Below are positions 18,993-27,285 of a DNA stretch of 64,000 nucleotides, one piece after another. The notes under the pieces are model-generated. The model ran no database searches, had not been told where the DNA came from, and saw only the letters and a list, made by a program, of their open reading frames with translations. The stretch is from Paenibacillus gorillae (lineage in GTDB: Bacteria; Bacillota; Bacilli; Paenibacillales; Paenibacillaceae). The DNA lies in NCBI RefSeq assembly GCF_000513275.1, contig NZ_CBVJ010000025.1:1-64000 (forward strand). The letters run 5' to 3'. The position numbers and the translations under genes were made by a program. The first letter of the stretch is position 1; every line of letters starts with the position of its first letter.

Positions 18993-19535
18993 TCAAAGAG
19001 GCTGCTTATAGTCTTGTTTCAAAATCGAATACTGATGCGAATCTACCCATCTATTGTCTTTGTTGTGCCACATATGCTCCCTAAGATGTCCTTCATAGCG
19101 CATGCCAATCTTTTGCATGACTCTGGCTGATGCGATATTGTCCGGACGGCAGGTTGCGAAGATCCGATGAAGATTAAGCTCACCGAAGCCGAAAGAGAGC
19201 AGGGCGCGGGCGGCTTCTGAGGCGTAGCCTCGTCCCCAGTGGAGCTCATGGAAGCAGTAACCTAGTTCACCGATTGCCGGGCTGCAGATGTGAACGCCGC
19301 TGCCGCCAATTAATTGACCGCTTTCTTTTAGAATAACGGCTAATTCAAAGCCTTGGCGAGGTTTCTGTTCCTGCATCCCCAAGGTCATATCCAAGTAGCT
19401 TTGAGTATCGTCTATAGAGTTCGGTCCCCATAGCATATGCTTGACGACAACTGGATTGGATGCATACTCATGTATAGCTTCTAAATCTGCCGGAATAAAC
19501 TCTCTTAATATTAACCTTTCTGTCTCGATTACCAT
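18993..19535 (-). CDS. GNAT-family N-acetyltransferase (RimJ/RimL-like)
   Basis: 180 residues starting after AGGAGG. MVIETERLILREFIPADLEAIHEYASNP is the typical opening of the RimJ-like subgroup; the acetyl-CoA loop appears as HWGRGYASEAARALLSFGF, and NLHRIFATCRPDNIASARVMQKIGMRYEGHLREH completes the fold. Likely acetylates an amine on a small molecule or protein N-terminus; the substrate is unknown. Stands alone beside the repeat island. Confidence 0.9.
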   Translation of the reverse strand: MVIETERLILREFIPADLEAIHEYASNPVVVKHMLWGPNSIDDTQSYLDMTLGMQEQKPRQGFELAVILKESGQLIGGSGVHICSPAIGELGYCFHELHWGRGYASEAARALLSFGFGELNLHRIFATCRPDNIASARVMQKIGMRYEGHLREHMWHNKDNRWVDSHQYSILKQDYKQPL

Positions 19536-19755
19536 GGCAGCCTCCTCATGAAATGATAGGATATTTTAACATTTACGGAGTATTGTATTTTTATGTTTTA
19601 AAACCCTATTTCTAAATACTGTTGCTCTTGTCAGCGTTAGATTAGCTATATTAAGGATTGATTTTGTGGAGTAGATAGAACTTTACAGGAAGTTTTATGA
19701 TATGCCGTATACTGACAAGAATCACCTGTAAAGAGGTGGCTTTATTGAAGGAGAT

Positions 19756-20083
19756 TCACAAACAGTTGAATTCATTTGAAGCAATTTCACCATTAGAGTA
19801 GTAACGAATTGTTTTTCCTTTTTTTTGCATATTCAATTTCTTTTTTTGTGCTATTTCCAATGTAACCATTTACATCAATTACGAATATTTCATCTGAAAT
19901 ATCGATTTTTCTAAAATGGAGATTTCCAAGAAGTTCAGCTTGTTTTTTAGTTATTTCAAACCCTTCACTCTGCTCAAAGAAGGCGAGGCTAATTACAATA
20001 TTTCCTTGAAGTGTAAGGTATGCATTTGCTTGTTCAAATTGTTTTTTGAACTTTGTAGAACCACATAAAGTTATTGTTTTCAT
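19756..20083 (-). pseudogene. Nucleoside 2-deoxyribosyltransferase-like/DUF4406 protein, frameshifted at A8
   Basis: The open frame (19793-20083, 96 aa) reads MKTITLCGSTKFKKQFEQAN, then LHFRKIDISDEIFVIDVNGYIGNSTKKEIEYAKK, a conserved small Rossmann-like family related to nucleoside deoxyribosyltransferases. It then ends abruptly in RKNNSLLL. Removing one A from the run of eight (T8 on the plus strand, 19819-19826) restores the family-like ending KKGKTIRYYSNGE and a stop at 19756-19758. So it is a frameshifted gene or a homopolymer sequencing error. Function of the family is not established. Confidence 0.72.
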
Positions 20084-20196
20084 AATAATTCCTTTTCGTA
20101 TTCCTTGTTAATGTATTCGTTCCAATCCAATTCATATCCTTTAAAACAACAATCTTTTAGAAATTATAAATAGATTATTGCTCTGAAACCGCTCGT

Positions 20197-20535
20197 TCAC
20201 GAACCCGGACTCAGCCACTTTTGTCCCCATTGTTTCATGGCGGCCAGAACATCCAGCAATTCTTGTCCTCTTGGAGTTAGAGCGTATTGGACAGAAACGG
20301 GAACAGTAGGGAAAACTTCACGATTAATAATTTCGTTTTTTTCCAGATGCCTCAACGTATCCGTCAATCCTTTTGTATTCATATTGCCCATCAGCCTTCT
20401 AAGTTCGTTGAACCGCAGCGGCTGTTTTTTGGACAATTGTGCAAGGACGTGGAATGACCATTTACCCTCCAATATTTTCAGAACCGTCCTAGCCAAATCT
20501 GTATTTTCGCCGCATGAAGCCATTGTCGAATCCAT
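20197..20535 (-). CDS. HxlR-family transcriptional regulator
   Basis: 112 residues with the MarR-like winged helix of the HxlR group: ILEGKWSFHVLAQLSKKQPLRFNELRRLMGNMNTKGLTDTLRHLEKNEIINREVFPTVPVSVQYALTPRGQEL is the classic run. A Cys at about residue 8 (MASCGE) recalls redox-sensing members. It is divergent from the Gfo/Idh/MocA gene with about 200 bases between, so that gene is the probable target. GGAAGGG precedes the ATG. Confidence 0.92.
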   Translation of the reverse strand: MDSTMASCGENTDLARTVLKILEGKWSFHVLAQLSKKQPLRFNELRRLMGNMNTKGLTDTLRHLEKNEIINREVFPTVPVSVQYALTPRGQELLDVLAAMKQWGQKWLSPGS

Positions 20536-20735
20536 GAGTAGAGCCGTCCCTTCCTAATGCTATTCTTATTCGCTCTATGCTAACATAATGGGCCGGGCAT
20601 GGACAAATGGCTTTGTCCATCGTTCAACACTTTACAATTGTAAAGCAGCTGTAGAAAAATTGCCTTCTTACATTTTGAGCAAAGGATGGGCTATAGTTTT
20701 AATTGCTTACATTTTACAGAAGGAAGGGTTTCATA

Positions 20736-21863
20736 ATGAGCAACGTACCTGATAGACCAATCCGTGTTGGCATCATAGGAGGATCCATAAATAATGGATG
20801 GGCTAAGCATACGCATATTCCTGCGATTCAACAGCTGGAAGAGCTTCAACTAGTTGCGGTAAGCACGAGCAGGAGAGAAAGCGCGGAGCAAAGCGCATTA
20901 GAATTCGGCATACCTTATGCGTTTGCAAATGCAAACGAAATGGCGCAGCATCCCGAAGTAGATATGGTAGTCGTAAGCGTTAAAGTAGGCGAACACTACG
21001 ACGCTGTACATGCTGCCCTGTCCGCAGGAAAACCAGTCTATTGCGAATGGCCGCTTGGCGCAAATACCGTGGAAGCGATTGAGATGCAGCAGCTCGCGGA
21101 AGCCATCGGAGTTCATCATGCAATTGGATTGCAGGCGAGGCAGGCACCCGAGATTATATATATGAAGAAACTTATTGAAGAGGGATATATAGGAAAGATA
21201 CGCTCTGTACATCTGAAGGTGTATACCGAGGTGATGGGAAGCTTCGGCTACAGCAACAGCAAATATGTGTTTGACAGAACCGCTGGCGGTAATTTGCTTG
21301 CCATCTACGGCGGACATTCACTGGATGCTCTCACTTATATTGCAGGCCCTTTCAAAGAACTGTCCGCAACGATGGAGAATCAATATAGGCAAGCTGAGGT
21401 TTTGGGTACGGATGAAATTGTGGAAAAAACATCGGATGATCAAATTGTAATACAGGGCAAGCTGGAGGGAGGAACTGTTGCTAGTGTCCATATTCAGGGA
21501 GGCGTAAAGTATCCTGGATTATATATGGAGGTTAGCGGGGAGGATGGGACCCTTGTGCTGCAAAATCAGAAAGGCAGCATTCAGATGGGACCATACAGCT
21601 TGAAGGGCGGTCGCAGAATAGAAGGAGAACCGCTGGCTTCATTGGATGAGCTCTCTGTTCCAGAATGCTGCGTCCAGGTAATGGCGAGCATCTATCAACA
21701 GGGCGGACCTCTTGTCAATGTAGCGGAAGCACATCGTCGGTTTGCCCACGATATCCAGGAGGGTACGTCCGGACTGCCTGATTTCAAAGCTGCCGTGGAT
21801 ATTCATCGACTTTTGGATACGGTAGTGAAAGCAGCAGAAACGGGTGAAAGACAGTATCTATAA
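20736..21863 (+). CDS. Gfo/Idh/MocA-family oxidoreductase
   Basis: ATG at 20736 behind GGAAGGG; an in-frame TTG at 20703 is rejected. 375 residues. Rossmann fold VGIIGGSINNGWAKHTHIPAIQQ, the family's GKPVYCEWPLG (catalytic-region Glu replacing the usual EKP Lys: C-E-W-P), and the C-terminal alpha/beta substrate domain with GGNLLAIYGGHSLDAL. NAD(P)-dependent oxidation or reduction of a sugar or polyol is expected. Divergent from the HxlR regulator and ends at a strong bidirectional terminator. Confidence 0.9.
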   Translation: MSNVPDRPIRVGIIGGSINNGWAKHTHIPAIQQLEELQLVAVSTSRRESAEQSALEFGIPYAFANANEMAQHPEVDMVVVSVKVGEHYDAVHAALSAGKPVYCEWPLGANTVEAIEMQQLAEAIGVHHAIGLQARQAPEIIYMKKLIEEGYIGKIRSVHLKVYTEVMGSFGYSNSKYVFDRTAGGNLLAIYGGHSLDALTYIAGPFKELSATMENQYRQAEVLGTDEIVEKTSDDQIVIQGKLEGGTVASVHIQGGVKYPGLYMEVSGEDGTLVLQNQKGSIQMGPYSLKGGRRIEGEPLASLDELSVPECCVQVMASIYQQGGPLVNVAEAHRRFAHDIQEGTSGLPDFKAAVDIHRLLDTVVKAAETGERQYL

Positions 21864-21874
21864 TAGGCATGCAC

Positions 21875-21952
21875 AAAAAGAGGTCTCCAGGGAGCCAATG
21901 TCATTAGGTTTATGCTTAGCTTAATGACATTGTTCCGAGAAGACCTCTTTTT
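21875..21952. terminator. Bidirectional terminator with inner palindrome
   Basis: AAAAAGAGGTCT (21875-21886) pairs with AGACCTCTTTTT (21941-21952). Inside, CAATGTCATTA (21896-21906) pairs with TAATGACATTG (21922-21932). It separates the convergent Gfo/Idh and sbnC-like genes. Confidence 0.92.
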
Positions 21953-21962
21953 AATTGGCTTT

Positions 21963-23738
21963 TCAGCAGCCCTTAATCGGATTTGGAATGTTGACATAGA
22001 GCGGTGTTTCGCCACGCTTGTGGAAGCGGCTGAGCAGATTCGCTTTGGCCGGAAGAACATTGCTGTTCAATAAGTCGTCCAACAGGTCATGCATAGCCGA
22101 ATGATCAGATTCCCGTTTCATCTGCTCTAACGTGAGCTTCACCTCGTGCCAAAATGGCTGTTCCGCTTGACCGGAATAGAAGGCGAGCCGTTGAATCAGA
22201 TGGCAGAGATGATTAACGAAAAAATAATACTTCAGACGATGGCGGGATTCCTCTTCGCTGTACAGTACAGGGCTGTTCTCCCCTATGAGATGAGGTATCC
22301 AATTCTCGCGCCTTGCGATTGTTTCATTCACACTAATGCCCTCGAGGTCCCGCACATAAAAGACGGCAGGCATCCCTTTGTCCAAGCTCACCATCGAATT
22401 CTGAACGTGAGCCTCAAGGCTGATCCCGGTTTCGGTGTAAAGACGGACAAGCGGCTGCATGGACAACTGTAAATAACGCCGCAACCATGCGATCCAATCC
22501 GCCGGCTCTTCCGGCTGGCTTTCGCGGACAGCCTGGAACAGCAGCGGTTCTTCACTGCCGGGCTGTACTTCAAGCAGCGATGCGAGTACGTAAGGGGGCT
22601 GTTCAGTGGAGCTGCACGCTTCCGGCGCCTCCCTCACGATCATAGAGAAGCTGGCCATGAGCTCTTCACCCAGATGAGTGGTTCCAGATAAGCCAACTGT
22701 GCGATAGCCTTCCTCCAGCAGCAATTGAAACTGTTCGTTCGTATAGCGTTCTCGTATCGCTTGAACGACTTTAGCCGCATCGAAAGTGCGCCGCAGCTGC
22801 TCATAGTTGTTTTCCCGAATGAAATTCGTAATCCGGATATGGAGTGACAGCTTGAAGAAGCAGCGCTGTTCGGGATTCCAGACAGTCCGCACTGAGGAGG
22901 TGGGATAAACCTTCGGTCCAGTCAAGCCCAAATCTACGAGATGACCGCTTTGGAGCAGCTGCTGCACGGATTCTAGCGAAAGCAAATAGTTTGCTTGCCA
23001 CGGATGGCAAGGAAGGATGGCATAGTTGGTATATTCATCTGAAAGCTTGCTGCGAGCAGCGGTCTTCATCTGCTCGGGGATCCACTCCGCATCCGTACGG
23101 CCAGAGGATTCCGCAAGCCAATCCTCCACAACATAATCCTGCGATACGGCAAAGCCGTGAAGCAGGAACGCAGTCCTGTACTCGGGAGAATACGCTAGGC
23201 TGTCTAATTCGTTAAAGCCCTCCAGACTTTTAGGTGTGGGGTGGAAGGGGTGTCCGCTTAACAGTGACTGCTCGCAAGAACGGAAATCAAGAGCAGGCAT
23301 TGGCTGCTGGCTGGCATGACGGTAATAGTCTTCCATCCGGCTGGTGCTGTTCAGCAGAAGCGTTTGCAGCTCCAGCTTTTTCAGCTCCCGGGACCCCGGA
23401 TCGTTCTCTGCGAAAGACACTTCCTCCAGCAGCAGCGCGACAATCTCTTCGAAGCCAATTTCTTCTGCATGTGTATGTTCCTCGGTGTAAAAAGAATCCC
23501 CAAATTCATGATGTCCCCCGGCGGAGTGATGCCTCAAAGAGCCATATAGTGATTTCTTTATATGCGGCAGTGCTATTTTAAGACTAAGTTCGGATCGATA
23601 GGGACTGCTGTAGCTTGGAGAATGCTGACCGCTCTCCCGAAGGTATGTGTTTAATAGCCGGGTCAAACTTTCCTGCTGCGATCTGATGACAGCGTCCACA
23701 GCAGGGGAGGATGGATCTAGCTTGGCATGAAGTTGCAT
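21963..23738 (-). CDS. sbnC: SbnC-like NIS siderophore synthetase (IucA/IucC family)
   Basis: 591 residues. The nucleotide-site motif SGHPFHPTPKS lies at about 161-171, then AILPCHPWQANY, YPTSSVRTVWN, KLSLHIRITNFIREN, SLEAHVQNS and YVRDLEGISVNETIA, closing with PAKANLLSRF...YVNIPNPI. From memory of S. aureus SbnC these phrases correspond almost one for one, including the HPTPKS and VRDLEG variants that differ from the other two synthetases here. In staphyloferrin B assembly SbnC attaches alpha-ketoglutarate to the second diaminopropionate. ATG follows AAAGGAGTG, 21 bases after sbnD. Confidence 0.9.
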   Translation of the reverse strand: MQLHAKLDPSSPAVDAVIRSQQESLTRLLNTYLRESGQHSPSYSSPYRSELSLKIALPHIKKSLYGSLRHHSAGGHHEFGDSFYTEEHTHAEEIGFEEIVALLLEEVSFAENDPGSRELKKLELQTLLLNSTSRMEDYYRHASQQPMPALDFRSCEQSLLSGHPFHPTPKSLEGFNELDSLAYSPEYRTAFLLHGFAVSQDYVVEDWLAESSGRTDAEWIPEQMKTAARSKLSDEYTNYAILPCHPWQANYLLSLESVQQLLQSGHLVDLGLTGPKVYPTSSVRTVWNPEQRCFFKLSLHIRITNFIRENNYEQLRRTFDAAKVVQAIRERYTNEQFQLLLEEGYRTVGLSGTTHLGEELMASFSMIVREAPEACSSTEQPPYVLASLLEVQPGSEEPLLFQAVRESQPEEPADWIAWLRRYLQLSMQPLVRLYTETGISLEAHVQNSMVSLDKGMPAVFYVRDLEGISVNETIARRENWIPHLIGENSPVLYSEEESRHRLKYYFFVNHLCHLIQRLAFYSGQAEQPFWHEVKLTLEQMKRESDHSAMHDLLDDLLNSNVLPAKANLLSRFHKRGETPLYVNIPNPIKGC

Positions 23739-23759
23739 AGCGACACTCCTTTCAAATTG

Positions 23760-24995
23760 TCAATCGGAAGACAGCTGCGCATTCGGCCTTTGTGCCTGAA
23801 CAGGAAGCTGCCAGAACAGCAAGGAAGCAGCAAGCATGACGCCGCCCATGACGAAGAAGACCGAAGACATCCCCAGTTGCGTTCCTAAGTACAGACCAAT
23901 CGTAGGACCGGATATTTGGCCGATCATGAGCAGGCTGTTCGTTGCGCCGACCCGGACACCACGATCGGAATTGGAGGATGAACGGAGTACGGCAAGCATG
24001 ACGGTCTGCAAAAGTGCACTGTAGAAAAAACCTTGCAGGAAGCGAATGATCAGCAGCCATATGATACCTAGCGGAATGGTCTGTGCTGCCAAGCATAGGG
24101 CGCATAGCACGCCGGCAATGATTAGATTTCGTTCAAGCCGGTTCCGGTCATTCCGTCTGCCCCACCAAGGAGCGCCGATGAGTTCGCCAAGAGATGATAC
24201 AGCGAGCAGCAATCCGACAATGGTTGCACTGCTGGCGGGGGAGTGAAACAGCTCCCGGATGAACGGTGTAAAGATCGCGAATATGGAGAAGTCGACCAGC
24301 TTGAAAAGCATGCCTGCAGCTACAAACCGCCTTACAAACGGTTGGCGGACAAGAGATAGAAAGGCCGGTAGGACACCGGTGCTTTTGGCTGCTGCAGAAG
24401 CTGTACGCTTCTCGTCTTTATCCGTCAGAACGGATGCGGCGAGCACGCCAAGGAGTCCCGTTAATCCTGCCGTAATAAACAGCAGCGGACGGCTGCCCCA
24501 AGTGCTTACACATAGACTGCCAAGCAATGGTCCGGCAAGCAGACCAAGGGCTGATGCTCTTTCCAGCCTGCCGAGTGCGACCCCTTGCTCTTTATGCGGA
24601 GCATGGGTTCCGACGAAGGCGCTGCTGGCGTCCGAGATGCCGCCGAAGGCTCCCTGGCAAAGCCGGAATAGAAAAAACTGGAACGGAGTCTGGGCAACGG
24701 CCATTAGAAGCATGCTCAAGGCTAGGCCAAGCAAGGCGCGAACGACCATCCACTTCCGGCTCCAGCGATCACCAAGCTTACCCCAGAAAGGGGTGAGCAA
24801 AGCGTAAGAAACGGCCGGGGCGGAGAGAGAGAGACCGGTCCAGAGCAGGACATCCGTCATCGTCCCGGCATTCATGTTTTCCAGATAGAAGGGGATAAAG
24901 GGGCTGATTCCCGTTAGTCCCATACTCGTTAAAAATCGGCCTCCCCACAAAATTCGAGCATTTTTTTGCCATGCTAATTGCTGTGTGATCGTCAT
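23760..24995 (-). CDS. sbnD: SbnD-like MFS siderophore exporter
   Basis: 411 residues with 12 hydrophobic segments. The A-motif appears as GKLGDRWSRKWMVV after TM2, and a second form, GAPWWGRRNDRNRLERN, opens the C-terminal half; ALGRLERASALGLLAGPLLGS is the TM5 motif C-like region. It is the first gene of the leftward sbnD-sbnC unit and is driven by a Fur-covered promoter. By position and family it should export the finished siderophore, as SbnD does in S. aureus. The transport substrate is inferred from context. Confidence 0.85.
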   Translation of the reverse strand: MTITQQLAWQKNARILWGGRFLTSMGLTGISPFIPFYLENMNAGTMTDVLLWTGLSLSAPAVSYALLTPFWGKLGDRWSRKWMVVRALLGLALSMLLMAVAQTPFQFFLFRLCQGAFGGISDASSAFVGTHAPHKEQGVALGRLERASALGLLAGPLLGSLCVSTWGSRPLLFITAGLTGLLGVLAASVLTDKDEKRTASAAAKSTGVLPAFLSLVRQPFVRRFVAAGMLFKLVDFSIFAIFTPFIRELFHSPASSATIVGLLLAVSSLGELIGAPWWGRRNDRNRLERNLIIAGVLCALCLAAQTIPLGIIWLLIIRFLQGFFYSALLQTVMLAVLRSSSNSDRGVRVGATNSLLMIGQISGPTIGLYLGTQLGMSSVFFVMGGVMLAASLLFWQLPVQAQRPNAQLSSD

Positions 24996-25037
24996 GTCAC
25001 CTGCCTTTGAACCAAATGAATAGGGATTGCGTGATAC

Positions 25038-25066
25038 AGATTATCAACAATAATAATCATTGTCAA
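25038..25066 (-). promoter_or_regulatory. sbnD promoter with overlapping Fur box
   Basis: Minus strand TTGACA (25066-25061), 17 bases, TAATCT (25043-25038). The Fur box TAATAAT-C-ATTGTCA (25051-25065, 12 of 14 arm matches) fills the spacer and overlaps the -35, so Fur binding would block polymerase. Confidence 0.8.
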
Positions 25067-25103
25067 TTAGAAAAAATGAAAAATAATCCATAAAAAAAAT
25101 ATC

Positions 25104-25172
25104 TTGACAGGGAGAAGTTGGGGATTCCATAATGGGCATGTATTTCGCCTATGAAAACAATAATCATTATCA
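25104..25172 (+). promoter_or_regulatory. sbnA promoter with downstream Fur box
   Basis: TTGACA (25104-25109), 18 bases, CATAAT (25128-25133). The Fur box CAATAAT-C-ATTATCA (25158-25172, 12 of 14) lies about 20 bases after the expected transcription start; an overlapping TCATTATCAATTATCA adds a third half-site. Confidence 0.75.
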
Positions 25173-25229
25173 ATTATCAAAAAAAGCGGCAAAATACCTA
25201 TTTTTCAAGAAGAAAGCTGGTGTGTTCAC

Positions 25230-26237
25230 ATGGAAAAAAGTTCTCTGCAGCTCGCTAAAAAAATGCCCGAAGCGGTGGATGGCATTATCGATTGTATCGG
25301 TCAAACACCGTTGGTCCGCTTAAATGCGCTCTTCGCCGCGCCTGGTCCAGCGGTCTATGCCAAGCTCGAAATGATGAACCCCGGCGGAAGCATGAAGGAT
25401 CGTCCCGCCCGCTATATCATCGAGCAGGGGTTGAAAGACGGAACGATTACACCGAGCACGCACTTGATCGAAAGCACCTCAGGCAATCTGGGAATCGGTC
25501 TTGCGATGGCTGCCAAACGATACGGGCTGAAGTTTACCTGTGTTGTCGATCCGAAGATCACGTCAACAAATCTTCGGCTGATCCGGTATTTAGGCGCTAA
25601 CGTCGACATGGTGAAAATACCTGATGAGCAGGGAAGCTACTTGAAAAGCCGCATCAGCAGAGTGAAAGAACTGGCAGAGCAGGACCCCAATGCCTACTGG
25701 ATCAACCAGTACGCGAACCCGTTGAACTGGCAAGCCCATTATCATGGAGCGGGCGAAGAGATCGTCCGGCAGATGGGGGATAAACTGGATTATCTCGTAT
25801 GCGCGGTGAGTACGACAGGCAGCATACTTGGCATCTCCAGAAGAGTGAAGGAAGCCCATCCCCATGTTAAAGTCATTGCTGTTGATGCTGTAGGCTCTAT
25901 CATTTTCGGGACGCCATCCCGCCAGCGCGAGCTGCCGGGGATCGGTGCGAATCGGGTGCCGGAACTGTTCATACCGGAGGAAATCGATCAGGTCATTCAT
26001 GTTGACGACCGCGATTCCGTCGCTGGCTGTCTTATGCTGATGGAGCGGGAGGGGATATTCGCCGGAGGCTCTTCGGGCTCAATTGTGGCGGCGCTGCAAA
26101 GGCTGCTGCCGACTATTCCGGCCTCTTCTTCTGTCGTCACGATATTGCCGGACCGCGGCGAACGCTATCTGGATAGCGTTTATGACGAGAAATGGGTTAA
26201 TGCTTTGCCGCAGCACCCTATCGAAGCGATACAATAA
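25230..26237 (+). CDS. sbnA: SbnA-like 2,3-diaminopropionate biosynthesis synthase (PLP)
   Basis: 335 residues, cysteine-synthase fold. The PLP Lys is in MNPGGSMKDRPARYIIEQG (about 50-68); STSGNLGIGLAMAAKRYGLKFTCVVDPKI, AYWINQYANPLNWQAHYHGAG, CAVSTTGSILGISR and GGSSGSIVAALQ follow, and ILPDRGERYLD closes. These match SbnA, which condenses O-phospho-L-serine with L-glutamate to N-(1-amino-1-carboxyl-2-ethyl)-glutamate. The ribosome site is weak (AAAGCTGGTG). First gene of the rightward sbn unit, followed directly by sbnB. Confidence 0.93.
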   Translation: MEKSSLQLAKKMPEAVDGIIDCIGQTPLVRLNALFAAPGPAVYAKLEMMNPGGSMKDRPARYIIEQGLKDGTITPSTHLIESTSGNLGIGLAMAAKRYGLKFTCVVDPKITSTNLRLIRYLGANVDMVKIPDEQGSYLKSRISRVKELAEQDPNAYWINQYANPLNWQAHYHGAGEEIVRQMGDKLDYLVCAVSTTGSILGISRRVKEAHPHVKVIAVDAVGSIIFGTPSRQRELPGIGANRVPELFIPEEIDQVIHVDDRDSVAGCLMLMEREGIFAGGSSGSIVAALQRLLPTIPASSSVVTILPDRGERYLDSVYDEKWVNALPQHPIEAIQ

Positions 26238-26265
26238 CAAATTTGAAAAGGGAGTGAATCGTAAA

Positions 26266-27285
26266 TTGGAAACGACGATGGAGCATCAAATTTTATATTT
26301 AAGCAAGCAAGATCTTATCGAGCTGGGAGGGGCTCATTCTGATCCTTATGTGGCTGCGGTCAGCCGGGCGCTTGAATTGCACAGCGCCGGAGATTATGTG
26401 CAGCCGCTTAAGCCATACTTGCGATCAGCCGGTGAGAACGGTCATATTGCCGACCGGATTATTGCGATGCCCGCTTATGTCGGAGGAGAAACCGCGATCA
26501 GCGGTCTGAAATGGATTGGCAGCAAGCATGATAATCCGGCGAAACGGAACAAGGAGAGAGCCAGCGCTTTAATCATCTTGAATGATCCTGAATCGAATTA
26601 CCCCGTTGCCGTCATGGAGGGCAGCTTAATCAGCAGCATGCGCACTGCCGCTGTTACTGTAATCGGGGCTCGTTATTTGGCAAGGGAGGGATTCCAAGCC
26701 GTCTCTGTTATTGGCTGCGGATTAATCGCTAAGATGCAGATATTGTCTCTGCTGGAGCAGTTTGAGGCGATTCGAGCAGTTCGCTTATACGACTTGAACC
26801 CGGAGGCTGCCGGCCGGCTAGCGGAGGAGATTCGGCTTCGTTTTGAGGGTATCGAAGTGATCGTCGAGGAGACGGCGGAGCAAGCGGTCCGGCAGGCAGA
26901 GGTGCTCGTTACGGCTACAGTCGCATCCGCTCCGCATATCCCGTATGAATGGCTTGCTAAGGGCACGTTTGTCAGTAATATTTCGATCATGGATTTGCAT
27001 AAAGACGTATTCATCCAGGCGGACAAAGTGGTGGTGGATGATTGGGAGCAATCGAACCGGGAGAAAAAAATTATTAACCAGCTGGTGCTGGAAGGCAAGT
27101 TCTCACGGGAGCAGCTGCATGCTGAATTGGGTGAAATTTTAATCGGACGCAAGCCGGGCCGGGAGTCGGATGATGAGATTATCGTCTTGAATCCGATGGG
27201 CATGGCTGTCGAGGACATCGCAAGCGCGGCTGAGCTGTATCGCCGTGCGCTGTCGGCAGGAAAGGGAACTCCGTTATGGCTTTAG
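26266..27285 (+). CDS. sbnB: SbnB-like dehydrogenase (ornithine cyclodeaminase family)
   Basis: TTG at 26266 is chosen because AAGGGAG lies 11 bases upstream; the ATG at 26278 aligns best with known SbnB starts but has only a weak site. Clear SbnB text: YVQPLKPYLR, GHIADRIIAMPAYVGG, GLKWIGSKHDNPAKRNKERASALIILNDPESNYPVAVMEGSLISSMRTAAVTV, the Rossmann loop VIGCGLIAKMQ, and VVDDWEQSNREKK. It oxidatively splits the SbnA product to L-2,3-diaminopropionate and alpha-ketoglutarate using NAD+, giving two building blocks of staphyloferrin B. It overlaps the next gene by 10 bases. Confidence 0.93.
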   Translation: METTMEHQILYLSKQDLIELGGAHSDPYVAAVSRALELHSAGDYVQPLKPYLRSAGENGHIADRIIAMPAYVGGETAISGLKWIGSKHDNPAKRNKERASALIILNDPESNYPVAVMEGSLISSMRTAAVTVIGARYLAREGFQAVSVIGCGLIAKMQILSLLEQFEAIRAVRLYDLNPEAAGRLAEEIRLRFEGIEVIVEETAEQAVRQAEVLVTATVASAPHIPYEWLAKGTFVSNISIMDLHKDVFIQADKVVVDDWEQSNREKKIINQLVLEGKFSREQLHAELGEILIGRKPGRESDDEIIVLNPMGMAVEDIASAAELYRRALSAGKGTPLWL

